Assembly (NCBI RefSeq): GCF_007833355.1
Contig: NZ_CP020914.1
Span: 358,047-422,046, forward strand
DNA: 64,000 nt
Origin: Denitratisoma sp. DHT3
GTDB taxonomy: Bacteria; Pseudomonadota; Gammaproteobacteria; Burkholderiales; Rhodocyclaceae
Reading direction: 5' to 3'
Within the stretch, counting starts at the first letter, position 1. The number at the start of each line of letters is the position of its first letter. Of this stretch, positions 18,541 through 27,985 are shown piece by piece. The translations under genes and the position numbers were made by a program. Under the pieces are notes generated by a model. The model was given only the letters and a program-made list of their open reading frames with translations. It was not told the DNA's origin and did no database searches.

Positions 18541-19100
18541 AATTTGATCCCCTTGGCTTTCAGGGCTGTGGCAAGTGTCTGGGTGGCTCTGAAGCAATGA
18601 GTCTTCACGCTTCCTTCCGAGCATCCCATGGCGGCCGCAGTCTCGGCAATGTCCATTTCTTCCCAGTAACGCATGAGAAATGCTTCACGTTGACGTGGCG
18701 GCAGGTTCTTTATCTCATTTTCGATCACCGCGAGGACCTGCGACCGTTCCAGGGTTTCGTGGGGCGTCTTGATCGGATTCGCCTCGTCGTCCACCTGCAG
18801 GGTTTCCAGGGGATCGCTGTCTTCGCCGTCATTGCCGCTGAAGGATGAAAGCAGGGTGGTCCAGAGGGACCTGACTTTCTGGCGCCGGTAGTGGTCGCGG
18901 ATGACGTTCTGCAAAATCCGCTGGAACAGCATGGGAAACTCCTGGGCGGGCCTTTCCCCATATTTCTCGGCCAGCTTCAGCATCGCATCCTGCACCAGGT
19001 CCAGCGCCGTTTCTTCGTTGCGGACCGCAAACATGGCTTGTTTGAATGCCCGCCGCTCGACATCGGCAAGGAAATCGGAAAGTTCGGTTCGAGTAGCCAG
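18537..19100 (-). CDS. RNA polymerase sigma factor (sigma-70 family), probable CTG start
   Basis: An ECF-like sigma factor with region 2 (ALDLVQDAMLKLAEKYG, FPMLFQRILQNVIRDHYRRQ) and region 4 (LPPRQREAFLMRYWEEMDIA, then AAAMGCSEGSVKTHCFRATQ). The first ATG in frame is 19034, which would cut into region 2. Reading back to a CTG at 19100 adds 22 residues, (M)ATRTELSDFLADVERRAFKQ, which continues the helical family N-terminus; AGAGG lies 6 bases before the CTG and no ATG, GTG or TTG is in frame between. I therefore take CTG 19100 (187 residues). It forms a coupled operon with DUF3619 and DUF3106 and is divergent from ilvB. Confidence 0.85.
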   Translation of the reverse strand: MATRTELSDFLADVERRAFKQAMFAVRNEETALDLVQDAMLKLAEKYGERPAQEFPMLFQRILQNVIRDHYRRQKVRSLWTTLLSSFSGNDGEDSDPLETLQVDDEANPIKTPHETLERSQVLAVIENEIKNLPPRQREAFLMRYWEEMDIAETAAAMGCSEGSVKTHCFRATQTLATALKAKGIKL

Positions 19101-19134
19101 GCTGTGCCTCTGAAAAAACCTTACATATATCAGG

Positions 19135-19175
19135 GGTCAAAAATTCTTGACCTGATGAAGGTGACTCGTTATGGT
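19135..19175 (+). promoter_or_regulatory. ilvB promoter with GGTCAA-N6-TTGACC palindrome over the -35
   Basis: TTGACC (19147-19152) and TATGGT (19170-19175) are spaced by 17 bases and would start transcription about 45 bases before ilvB. The -35 is the right arm of a perfect inverted repeat GGTCAA-N6-TTGACC (19135-19152), which could be a repressor site or simply serve the divergent sigma gene promoter as well. Confidence 0.5.
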
Positions 19176-19226
19176 TACGGGTTTTCCGGCGAATTTGGCC
19201 GGGTTGTCGATGATTGGCGAGGAATG

Positions 19227-20936
19227 ATGGAACTGACAGGGGCTGAGATTGTAATCAGGTGCCTCCAGGAAGAAAAGGTCGAGCATGTGTTCGGCTACCC
19301 TGGCGGCTCGGTACTGTACATTTACGATGAACTGTTCAAACAGGACAAAGTAAAGCACATTCTCGTCCGTCATGAGCAAGCCGCCGTCCACGCTGCCGAC
19401 GCCTATTCCCGCTCGTCCAACAAGGTCGGGGTGGCGCTGGTGACCTCCGGTCCCGGCGTGACCAATGCGGTGACCGGCATCGCCACGGCCTATATGGATT
19501 CGGTGCCGCTGGTCGTGCTCACCGGCCAGGTGCCGACCGCGGCGATCGGCCAGGATGCCTTCCAGGAGTGCGACACCGTCGGCATCACCCGCCCCTGCGT
19601 CAAGCACAATTTCCTGGTCAAGGACATCAAGGATCTGGCGCCGACCATCAAGAAGGCCTTTTTCCTGGCCAGGACGGGTCGGCCGGGGCCGGTGCTGGTG
19701 GATATTCCCAAGGACATCACCGCTCAGAAGGGTGATTACCACTACCCGAAGCACATCGAGATCCGTTCCTACAATCCGGTCCTGAAAGGCCATTCCGGCC
19801 AGGTCAAGAAGGCGGTGCAACTGCTGCTGGAGGCCAAGCGGCCGATGATCTACACCGGCGGCGGCGTGATCCTGTCGGACGCCTCGGAGAATCTGGCCAA
19901 AGTGGTGCGGATGCTGAATTTCCCCATCACCCAGACGCTGATGGGGCTGGGCGGCTATCCGGCGACGGATCGCCAGAATCTGGGCATGCTGGGCATGCAC
20001 GGCACCTACGAGGCCAACATGGCGATGCAGCACTGCGACGTGCTGCTGGCCATCGGCGCGCGTTTCGACGACCGGGTGATCGGCAATCCGGCCCACTTCG
20101 GTCAGGTGTCGCGCAAGATCATCCACATCGACATCGATCCGTCGTCCATCTCCAAGCGCGTGAAGGTGGACGTGCCCATCGTCGGCAACGTGCCGGACGT
20201 GCTGGGCGACCTGATCGCCCAGCTGGAGGCTGCATCGTCGAAGCCCCCGGTCAAGGCGCTGGCGGAATGGTGGAAGCAGATCGAGGAATGGCGCAGCCGC
20301 GACTGCCTGAAGTTCAAGCAGAACGACGACCTGATCATGCCGCAGTTCGTGGTGCAGAAGCTCTATGAGGTGACCGGCGGCGACGCGTTCGTGACCTCGG
20401 ACGTGGGGCAGCACCAGATGTTCGCCGCCCAGTTCTACAAATTCGACAAGCCGCGGCGCTGGATCAATTCCGGCGGTCTGGGCACCATGGGGGTGGGCCT
20501 GCCCTATGCGATGGGGGTGCGTTTCGCCAACCCCAAGGCCACCGTGGCCTGCGTCACCGGCGAGGCGTCGATCCAGATGTGCATCCAGGAGCTATCCACC
20601 TGCAAGCAGTTCCGCCTGCCGATCAAGATCATCAACCTCAACAACCGCTATCTGGGCATGGTGCGCCAGTGGCAGGAAATGTTCCACGGCAACCGCTATG
20701 CGGAGTCGTACCTGGATTCCCTGCCCGATTTCGTCAAGGTGGCCGAGGCCTACGGCCACATCGGGATGCGCATCGAGCGGCCGGCCGACGTGGAGCCGGC
20801 GCTGCGCGAGGCTTTCATCAAGCACAAGAACGAGCTGGTCTTCATGGACTTCATCACCGACCAGAAGGCCAACGTGTTCCCGATGGTGGCCGCCGGCAAG
20901 GGCCTGTCGGAAATGATCCTGGCCGAGGACCTGTAA
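19227..20936 (+). CDS. ilvB: Acetolactate synthase large (catalytic) subunit
   Basis: A 569-residue thiamine-diphosphate enzyme that condenses two pyruvates (or pyruvate and 2-oxobutyrate) to acetolactate, the first common step of valine, leucine and isoleucine synthesis. It has VFGYPGGSVLYIYDEL at the N-terminus, the catalytic Glu in ILVRHEQAAVHAADAY, and the ThDP-binding region from VTGEASIQMCIQELSTCKQF to INLNNRYLGMVRQWQEMF. ATG 19227 is preferred to ATG 19224 because of spacing from the GAGG upstream and the family start MELTGAE. First gene of ilvB-ilvN-ilvC-psd-pssA-leuA. Confidence 0.97.
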   Translation: MELTGAEIVIRCLQEEKVEHVFGYPGGSVLYIYDELFKQDKVKHILVRHEQAAVHAADAYSRSSNKVGVALVTSGPGVTNAVTGIATAYMDSVPLVVLTGQVPTAAIGQDAFQECDTVGITRPCVKHNFLVKDIKDLAPTIKKAFFLARTGRPGPVLVDIPKDITAQKGDYHYPKHIEIRSYNPVLKGHSGQVKKAVQLLLEAKRPMIYTGGGVILSDASENLAKVVRMLNFPITQTLMGLGGYPATDRQNLGMLGMHGTYEANMAMQHCDVLLAIGARFDDRVIGNPAHFGQVSRKIIHIDIDPSSISKRVKVDVPIVGNVPDVLGDLIAQLEAASSKPPVKALAEWWKQIEEWRSRDCLKFKQNDDLIMPQFVVQKLYEVTGGDAFVTSDVGQHQMFAAQFYKFDKPRRWINSGGLGTMGVGLPYAMGVRFANPKATVACVTGEASIQMCIQELSTCKQFRLPIKIINLNNRYLGMVRQWQEMFHGNRYAESYLDSLPDFVKVAEAYGHIGMRIERPADVEPALREAFIKHKNELVFMDFITDQKANVFPMVAAGKGLSEMILAEDL

Positions 20937-20950
20937 GGCGATACTGAACC

Positions 20951-22493
<1,543 letters not shown>

Positions 22494-22522
22494 CCGGAAT
22501 TCCCACGAATCCGATCCTGACA

Positions 22523-22543
22523 GGGCACAGCCGGGCTGTGCCC
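22523..22543 (+). terminator. Hairpin after ilvC, partial terminator or mRNA stabiliser
   Basis: A perfect 9-bp stem GGGCACAGC/GCTGTGCCC with a 3-base loop, 29 bases after the ilvC stop. It is followed by TTGTCAT rather than a full T run, so it may attenuate rather than end transcription into psd. Confidence 0.5.
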
Positions 22544-22598
22544 TTGTCATCTGGGCCCCTCGGGAGTGTTTTCCCGGGGCCGCAACCGGTGCCATGCG

Positions 22599-23270
22599 AT
22601 GAGCCAACTGTCCAGCCAACCCTCCAGCAATTCCTATCCCCATCCCCTGATCGCCCGCGAGGGCTGGCCTTTCCTGGCGATCACCCTGGCGCTGGCGTTG
22701 GGCGCCACCTGGTTCGACGGCTGGCTGCTGGCGTCGCCGATGTGGCTGATCTTTCTCTTCGTGCTCCAGTTCTTCCGCGATCCGCCGCGTCAGGTTCCCG
22801 GCGATGGGGGCAGCGTGCTGTCGCCGGCCGACGGCCGGATCGTAGCGATCGAACCGGCTCGCGATCCCTGGCTGGAGCGCGATACCCTGAAGATCAGCGT
22901 CTTCATGAACGTGTTCAACGTTCATTCCAACCGCAGTCCCGTGGATGGCACCGTGATCCGGCGCTGGTACCACCCCGGTGCTTTCGTCAACGCCGCGCTG
23001 GACAAGGCCTCGGTCGAGAACGAGCGCAATGCCTTGCATCTGCGGACCGCAGATGGATGCGACATCACCTGCGTCCAGGTGGCCGGGCTGATCGCCCGCC
23101 GCATCCTGTGCTATGTCGAGGCCGGCGCCGCCCTGGCACGCGGACAGCGTTACGGCTTCATCCGCTTCGGTTCGCGGGTAGATCTTTACCTGCCCACCGA
23201 TGTGCGGGTGCGGGTGACCATCGGCGAGAAAGTGCGCGCCACCTCCACGATTCTGGCGGATCTGCCCTGA
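22599..23270 (+). CDS. psd: Phosphatidylserine decarboxylase proenzyme (short type)
   Basis: A 223-residue membrane-associated pyruvoyl enzyme converting phosphatidylserine to phosphatidylethanolamine. It has hydrophobic N-terminal segments ([26 protein letters not shown]), the SPADGRIV motif, and [15 protein letters not shown]. The self-cleavage site is the C-terminal [11 protein letters not shown], where cleavage between Gly and Ser generates the pyruvoyl group. ATG 22599 gives [11 protein letters not shown]; the preceding in-frame Met at 22566 is inside the leader. Pathway partner pssA follows. Confidence 0.95.
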   Translation: MSQLSSQPSSNSYPHPLIAREGWPFLAITLALALGATWFDGWLLASPMWLIFLFVLQFFRDPPRQVPGDGGSVLSPADGRIVAIEPARDPWLERDTLKISVFMNVFNVHSNRSPVDGTVIRRWYHPGAFVNAALDKASVENERNALHLRTADGCDITCVQVAGLIARRILCYVEAGAALARGQRYGFIRFGSRVDLYLPTDVRVRVTIGEKVRATSTILADLP

Positions 23271-23342
23271 GGGCTGGAGCCGGCTAGAATGGCGGCGCTG
23301 TCCTGAGTTTTCTCACGAGTCTTCACTGAGCCCAGATTGCCC

Positions 23343-24110
23343 ATGCCGGTTTTTCGTTCCCGTAAGGCGTTGATGAACCCGGAGCTGCGGCGGCGCGGCA
23401 TTTACCTGCTGCCCAACCTGTTCACCACCGCGGCGCTGTTCGCCGGTTTCTACGCCATCGTCCAGGCGATGAACCTGCATTTCGAACAGGCGGCCGTGGC
23501 GATCTTCGTCGCCATGGTGCTCGACGGCCTGGACGGACGGGTAGCGCGCATGACGCGCACTCAGAGCGCTTTCGGCGCCGAGTACGACTCCCTCTCGGAC
23601 ATGGTGTCCTTCGGTGCCGCGCCGGCACTGGTGATCTACGAGTGGGCGCTGAAGGGGATGGGCAAGCTGGGCTGGATCGCCGCCTTCATCTACTGTGCCG
23701 GCGCGGCCCTGCGCCTGGCCCGTTTCAACACCAATATCGACGTGGTGGACAAGCGCTATTTCCAGGGCCTGCCCAGTCCCGCGGCGGCGGCCCTGGTGGC
23801 CGGCCTGGTCTGGGTGCTGCAGGACAACGGCTGGCACGGCGAGGATGTCCGCTGGTATGCCTGCGGCCTGACGATCTTCGCCGGCGTCACGATGGTCAGC
23901 AACGTCCGCTACTACTCGGGCAAGGACATCAACCTGCGGCGCAGCGTGCCCTTCATCGTCGTTGCCGGCATCGCCCTGGGGTTCGCGCTGGTTTCCAGCT
24001 ATCCGCCCGGTGTGCTGTTCGGGCTGTTCCTGTGCTACGCGCTGTCCGGCTACGTGCTGGCCGTGGCGGGCTGGTTCAAGGGCCGCAGAAATCTTGCGCG
24101 CCCCGACTAA
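23343..24110 (+). CDS. pssA: CDP-diacylglycerol-serine O-phosphatidyltransferase
   Basis: A 255-residue integral membrane enzyme with the CDP-alcohol phosphatidyltransferase signature: DGLDGRVARMTRTQSAFGAE followed by YDSLSD, that is DG-x2-AR-x8-G-x3-D-x3-D. Several membrane helices flank it. It makes phosphatidylserine, the substrate of the psd product just upstream. ATG 23343 is used; a TTG 23337 is in frame. Confidence 0.95.
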   Translation: MPVFRSRKALMNPELRRRGIYLLPNLFTTAALFAGFYAIVQAMNLHFEQAAVAIFVAMVLDGLDGRVARMTRTQSAFGAEYDSLSDMVSFGAAPALVIYEWALKGMGKLGWIAAFIYCAGAALRLARFNTNIDVVDKRYFQGLPSPAAAALVAGLVWVLQDNGWHGEDVRWYACGLTIFAGVTMVSNVRYYSGKDINLRRSVPFIVVAGIALGFALVSSYPPGVLFGLFLCYALSGYVLAVAGWFKGRRNLARPD

Positions 24111-24130
24111 AACCGTATATAGTCGGCCGC

Positions 24131-24241
24131 ATGTTCGCGCAGTTCATCCTTGCCGCCCTGTTTCTCGCCCTTGCCGGCCGTCTGCTGGTGCCGCGGCCTC
24201 TGCGCGCCAAGCTGTTGCCGCTGCTGCGCCCCGCGCGCTAG
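24131..24241 (+). CDS. Possible 36-residue membrane microprotein between pssA and leuA
   Basis: The reading frame encodes MFAQFILAALFLALAGRLLV followed by a basic, Pro/Leu-rich tail ending RPAR. It is one hydrophobic helix plus a positively charged tail. It starts 20 bases after pssA with no clear ribosome site (only a GC-rich GGCCGC), so it may be fortuitous, but the amino acid pattern is like single-pass microproteins. Unknown function. Confidence 0.35.
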   Translation: MFAQFILAALFLALAGRLLVPRPLRAKLLPLLRPAR

Positions 24242-24329
24242 CAAACTCTCCCCCCACAACTTGATTCGTACCCCGCCCGGCAGCCCAGGCGCCCGGTGCC
24301 GTTGACCCGTATTCCGACTGGAGATCCTC

Positions 24330-25874
24330 ATGACCAAAGAACAATTGATCGTATTCGACACCACCTTGCGCGACGGCGAGCAGAGTCCTGGCGCCTCCAT
24401 GACGCGGGAGGAGAAACTGCGCATCGCCCGGCAACTGGAGAAAATGCGGGTCGACGTGATCGAAGCCGGCTTCCCCGCCGCCTCCAACGGCGATTTCGAG
24501 GCCGTGCGCGCCGTGGCCGAGGCGATTCGCGAATCCACCGTGGCCGGCCTTTGCCGCGCCTCCGAGAAGGACATCGCCCGGGCGCTGGAGGCGATCAAGC
24601 CGGCACAGTCCGGGCGTATCCACACCTTCATCGCCACCAGCCCGATCCATATGGAGAAGAAGCTGCGCATGGCGCCCGACGAGGTGATCGCCGCCGCCCG
24701 CGCCGCCGTGCGCTTCGCCCGCAACGGCATCGACAACGTCGAGTTCTCCTGTGAGGATGCCGGCCGCTCCGAACTGGATTTCCTCTGCCGCATCATCGAG
24801 GCGGTGATCGCGGAGGGCGCCGGCACCATCAACATCCCGGACACCGTGGGCTACAACGTGCCGGAGCAGTTCGCCGAGCGCATCCGCCTGCTGCGGGAAC
24901 GCATCCCCAATGCCGACAAGGTGGTCTGGTCGGTCCATTGCCACAACGATCTCGGCCTCGCCGTGGCCAATTCCCTGGCCGCCGTCATGGCCGGCGCGCG
25001 CCAGGTGGAATGCACCATCAACGGCCTGGGCGAGCGGGCCGGCAACGCCGCGCTGGAGGAGATCGTGATGGCGGTGCGCATCCGCCAGGACATCTTCCCT
25101 TGCGACACCCGCATCGACACCCCCCAGATCGTCGCCGCCTCGAAGATGGTCTCGGGCATCACCGGTTTCCCGGTGCAGCCCAACAAGGCCATCGTCGGCG
25201 CCAACGCCTTCGCCCACGAATCGGGCATCCACCAGGACGGCGTGCTCAAGCACCGCGAGACCTACGAGATCATGCGCGCCGAGGACGTGGGCTGGAACGC
25301 CAACAAGCTGGTGCTGGGCAAACACTCCGGGCGCACCGCCTTCAAGGCGCGGCTGAAGGAACTCGGCATCGAGGTGGAGTCCGAGCAGGTGCTCAATGCC
25401 GCCTTCGCCCGCTTCAAGGAACTCGCCGACAAGAAGCACGAGATCTTCGACGAGGACATCCATGCCCTGATGTCGGAGGAAGTGGTGACGCCGGAACAGG
25501 AGCACTACCGGCTGGTCTCTTCCCGCTTCCATTCCGAAACCGGCGAAACGCCGCAGGCCGCGGTAACGCTCTCGGTGGGCGGCACCGAGCATCACGCCGA
25601 GGCCAGCGGCAGCGGCCCGGTGGACGCAGCCTTCAAGGCCATCGAGAGCATCGTCCGCAGCGGCGCCGACCTGCTGCTGTATTCGGTGAATGCCATCACC
25701 ACCGGCACCGACGCCCAGGGCGAGGTGACGGTGCGCCTGTCCAAGGCCGGCCGCATCGTCAACGGCCAGGGTGCGGACACGGACATCGTGGTGGCGTCGG
25801 TGCGGGCCTACATCAACGCGATGAACAAGCTCAGTTCGGAACAGCCTCGGGTCAGTCCCCAGGGTGACGTTTGA
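24330..25874 (+). CDS. leuA: 2-isopropylmalate synthase
   Basis: A 514-residue enzyme of leucine synthesis, condensing acetyl-CoA with 2-oxoisovalerate. It has the catalytic [15 protein letters not shown], metal/substrate motifs [15 protein letters not shown] and [15 protein letters not shown], and a C-terminal regulatory LeuA dimer domain (residues ~390-510) for leucine feedback. It is last in the ilv-psd-pssA-leuA run. It overlaps the convergent DUF2069 gene by 23 bases. Confidence 0.97.
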   Translation: MTKEQLIVFDTTLRDGEQSPGASMTREEKLRIARQLEKMRVDVIEAGFPAASNGDFEAVRAVAEAIRESTVAGLCRASEKDIARALEAIKPAQSGRIHTFIATSPIHMEKKLRMAPDEVIAAARAAVRFARNGIDNVEFSCEDAGRSELDFLCRIIEAVIAEGAGTINIPDTVGYNVPEQFAERIRLLRERIPNADKVVWSVHCHNDLGLAVANSLAAVMAGARQVECTINGLGERAGNAALEEIVMAVRIRQDIFPCDTRIDTPQIVAASKMVSGITGFPVQPNKAIVGANAFAHESGIHQDGVLKHRETYEIMRAEDVGWNANKLVLGKHSGRTAFKARLKELGIEVESEQVLNAAFARFKELADKKHEIFDEDIHALMSEEVVTPEQEHYRLVSSRFHSETGETPQAAVTLSVGGTEHHAEASGSGPVDAAFKAIESIVRSGADLLLYSVNAITTGTDAQGEVTVRLSKAGRIVNGQGADTDIVVASVRAYINAMNKLSSEQPRVSPQGDV

Positions 25875-26217
25875 CGGCACCGCCGAGCTTGGCGTAGAAG
25901 ATCGCGCTGAGGAAGAACACCAGGGCGAGGGCGACTTCGACGGCCGCCATCGCCCGGCTCACCGCGCCGGGATCGCTGGCCACGCGCACCACGCCTTCGG
26001 CGAAATACGCCAGAATCAGCATCGACGCCCACTGGTGGGTGTAGCGCCGGCCCCGTAGGATGCCGAACAGCGGCAGCAGCAGCGGGAATGCCTTGAAGGC
26101 GAGGGCGCTACCGCCGGGGCGCAGCGGGGCGAACCACAGCTCCCAGGCGAGGCAGTGGAAGATCAGCGTGATCAGGCTGATACTCGCCAGCAGATTGAGT
26201 ACTTGGATGCGCTTCAT
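25852..26217 (-). CDS. DUF2069 membrane protein
   Basis: A 121-residue protein with four hydrophobic segments ([71 protein letters not shown]). This is the pattern of the DUF2069 family of small inner-membrane proteins with unknown function. ATG 26217 is taken as start because [12 protein letters not shown] begins the first helix. Convergent with leuA, divergent from the YihY gene. Confidence 0.85.
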   Translation of the reverse strand: MKRIQVLNLLASISLITLIFHCLAWELWFAPLRPGGSALAFKAFPLLLPLFGILRGRRYTHQWASMLILAYFAEGVVRVASDPGAVSRAMAAVEVALALVFFLSAIFYAKLGGAVKRHPGD

Positions 26218-26241
26218 TTTGGAGTCTCGTTGAGGGCACGC

Positions 26242-26247
26242 ATTATA
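26242..26247 (-). promoter_or_regulatory. Consensus -10 box TATAAT for the DUF2069 gene, overlapping the yihY start
   Basis: TATAAT on the minus strand covers 26247-26242, whose last base is the A of the opposite-strand ATG. The gap between the two divergent starts is only 29 bases, so the DUF2069 -35 region must lie within the yihY coding start; no good -35 is visible there. Confidence 0.4.
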
Positions 26248-27068
26248 TGAGCCTGCTGATGTTGCCATTCCGGGTGCTGCGGCGTTTCCACGCCGAACGC
26301 TGCACCCAGACCGCGGCGGCCCTGTCCTTCGCCACCCTGCTGGGCCTGGTGCCGATGGTGGCAGTGGGCGCGGCGATCCTGTCGCACCTGCCTCTGGCCG
26401 ACAGCCTGGGGGCGACCATCCAGAAATTCCTGCTGGCGAATCTGCTGCCGGAAAAGGCCGGCGGCATCATTGCCAAGTACATGGGGCAGTTCGCCGGCAA
26501 GGCGCAGCGCCTGACCTGGATCGGCGTGGCCGGCCTGGCCGTGACGGCCATCCTGCAAATGCTCACCATCGAACACGCCTTCAACGCCATCTGGGCGGTG
26601 AAGGAAAGCCGACCCATCTGGCGGCGTCTGCTGATGCATGCGATCACCCTGCTGCTCGGGCCCATCGTCTTCGGCGGCAGCATCGCCGCAACCACGTATC
26701 TGGCGAGCGTCTCGCTGGGGCTGGTCACGGAGTGGCAAGCGGTCACGGCGGCCGTTCTGCGCGCGCTGTCCTTCTGCTTCGTCGCCGGCGCCTTCGCGCT
26801 GCTGTACTGGAAGGTGCCCAACCGCTCCATTTTCCGGGAGCACGCATTGGTGGGCGGGGTGCTGGCGGCGGCGGGCTTCGCCGTCCTGCAATGGCTATTC
26901 GCCACTTATATCAGCGGCTTCGCCGGCTACCGGCTGATCTACGGCGCTTTTGCCGCCGTGCCCATCTTCCTGCTCTGGCTCCATTTGTCCTGGAGCGTGA
27001 TTCTGCTGGGGGCGCTGACCACGGCGGAACTGGGCGCCGGCGCAAAGGGAAGGCGCCGAGCCGCTTAA
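26247..27068 (+). CDS. YihY/BrkB-family inner-membrane protein
   Basis: A 273-residue polytopic protein. Family features: CTQTAAALSFATLLGLVPM near residue 20, the central ATIQKFLLANLLPE, and the C-terminal WLFATYISGFAGYRLIYGAF followed by WSVILLGALTTAEL. This family was once annotated as RNase BN, which is now considered wrong; its members are transporter-like membrane proteins of unclear role. Starts 29 bases from the divergent DUF2069 start. Confidence 0.9.
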   Translation: MSLLMLPFRVLRRFHAERCTQTAAALSFATLLGLVPMVAVGAAILSHLPLADSLGATIQKFLLANLLPEKAGGIIAKYMGQFAGKAQRLTWIGVAGLAVTAILQMLTIEHAFNAIWAVKESRPIWRRLLMHAITLLLGPIVFGGSIAATTYLASVSLGLVTEWQAVTAAVLRALSFCFVAGAFALLYWKVPNRSIFREHALVGGVLAAAGFAVLQWLFATYISGFAGYRLIYGAFAAVPIFLLWLHLSWSVILLGALTTAELGAGAKGRRRAA

Positions 27069-27093
27069 CGTCAGAAGTCGCGCCTACCGCCAC

Positions 27094-27879
27094 TCATGGC
27101 TGCGCCAGCCCGGCGGCGTGCTCGATCCTGGTGGCCAGCCAGCCCAGACCCAGCCGCGGCAGGGCTGCCTGCAAGCGCTCCGGGCGGGCCGTGGCCAGCA
27201 GGGCCAAGGCGCCCGCGCCTTGGGAATCCGCACCCGCCAGGCGCACGACCTGACGCGCGACGGCGGCGGCGACATCCACCAGCTCAGCGCGTCCCGCCAC
27301 CAGCGGCGCCAGTGTCGGCGCCAGGAATGAATAGTGGGTACAGCCCAGCACCAGTTGATCGACACCGCTTGCCAGCAGCGGGTCGATCCTGGCCGCGATC
27401 TCGGCGGCGAAGGCGGGGCCGTCCAGATCCAGGGTTTCCACCCGGGTCGCCCAGCCCGGACAGGGCGTCACGGTCACATCGACCGCGCCGGCGTGGTCGC
27501 GGATCAGTCGCGCCAGGCGTTCGCTGCGCGCCGTGGATTCCGTGGCCAGCACGGCGATTTTCCGGCTGCGGCTGGCCGCCGCCGCTGGTTTGATGCCCGG
27601 TTCGATGCCGACGATCGGGACGCCGGGGTGCTGTCGGCGCAACTCATCGACCGCCGCCGCGGTGGCGGTGTTGCAGGCCACGACCAGCAGGCGGCAGCCG
27701 CGGTCGACCAGATGGCGGCCGATCGACAGCACCCGTCCCTGGATGAAACCGTCGGGCTTGCTGCCATAGGGCACATGGGCCGTGTCGGCCAGATAGCACA
27801 GTTCGGCGCGGGGCAGGGCCCGGGCCACGGCGGCCAGAACCGAAAGGCCGCCCAGGCCGGAGTCGAAGATGCCGATCAT
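27094..27879 (-). CDS. murI: Glutamate racemase
   Basis: A 261-residue cofactor-independent racemase that supplies D-glutamate for peptidoglycan. It has N-terminal IGIFDSGLGGLSVL and the two catalytic cysteines in VVACNTATAAAV and LVLGCTHYSFL. ATG 27879 is chosen because the family begins M-I-G-I-F-D-S-G; no clear ribosome site is visible, and a 17-codon frame from 27931 overlaps its ATG (ATGA) and might couple translation. It lies downstream of the fumarase terminator. Confidence 0.93.
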   Translation of the reverse strand: MIGIFDSGLGGLSVLAAVARALPRAELCYLADTAHVPYGSKPDGFIQGRVLSIGRHLVDRGCRLLVVACNTATAAAVDELRRQHPGVPIVGIEPGIKPAAAASRSRKIAVLATESTARSERLARLIRDHAGAVDVTVTPCPGWATRVETLDLDGPAFAAEIAARIDPLLASGVDQLVLGCTHYSFLAPTLAPLVAGRAELVDVAAAVARQVVRLAGADSQGAGALALLATARPERLQAALPRLGLGWLATRIEHAAGLAQP

Positions 27880-27940
27880 CGGGCCGTGCGGGGCGCGGAC
27901 GGGGGGGTGCCGTGGTGTTGGATGGTCATGGCGCGTTCCA

Positions 27941-27968
27941 AAGAAAAGAAGCCGGCGGGGCCGGCTTC
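27941..27968 (-). terminator. Terminator of the fumarase gene
   Basis: On the minus strand GAAGCCGGC-CCC-GCCGGCTTC forms a 9-bp stem followed by TTTTCTTT, 18 bases after the fumarase stop. Strong intrinsic terminator, so murI probably has its own promoter or depends on read-through. Confidence 0.85.
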
Positions 27969-27985
27969 GCGGGGAGGGTGGGTGA

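Noticed and set aside
27880..27931. 17-codon frame overlapping murI start
   Set aside because: Possible leader peptide but no ribosome site and Pro/Arg-rich content typical of chance frames.
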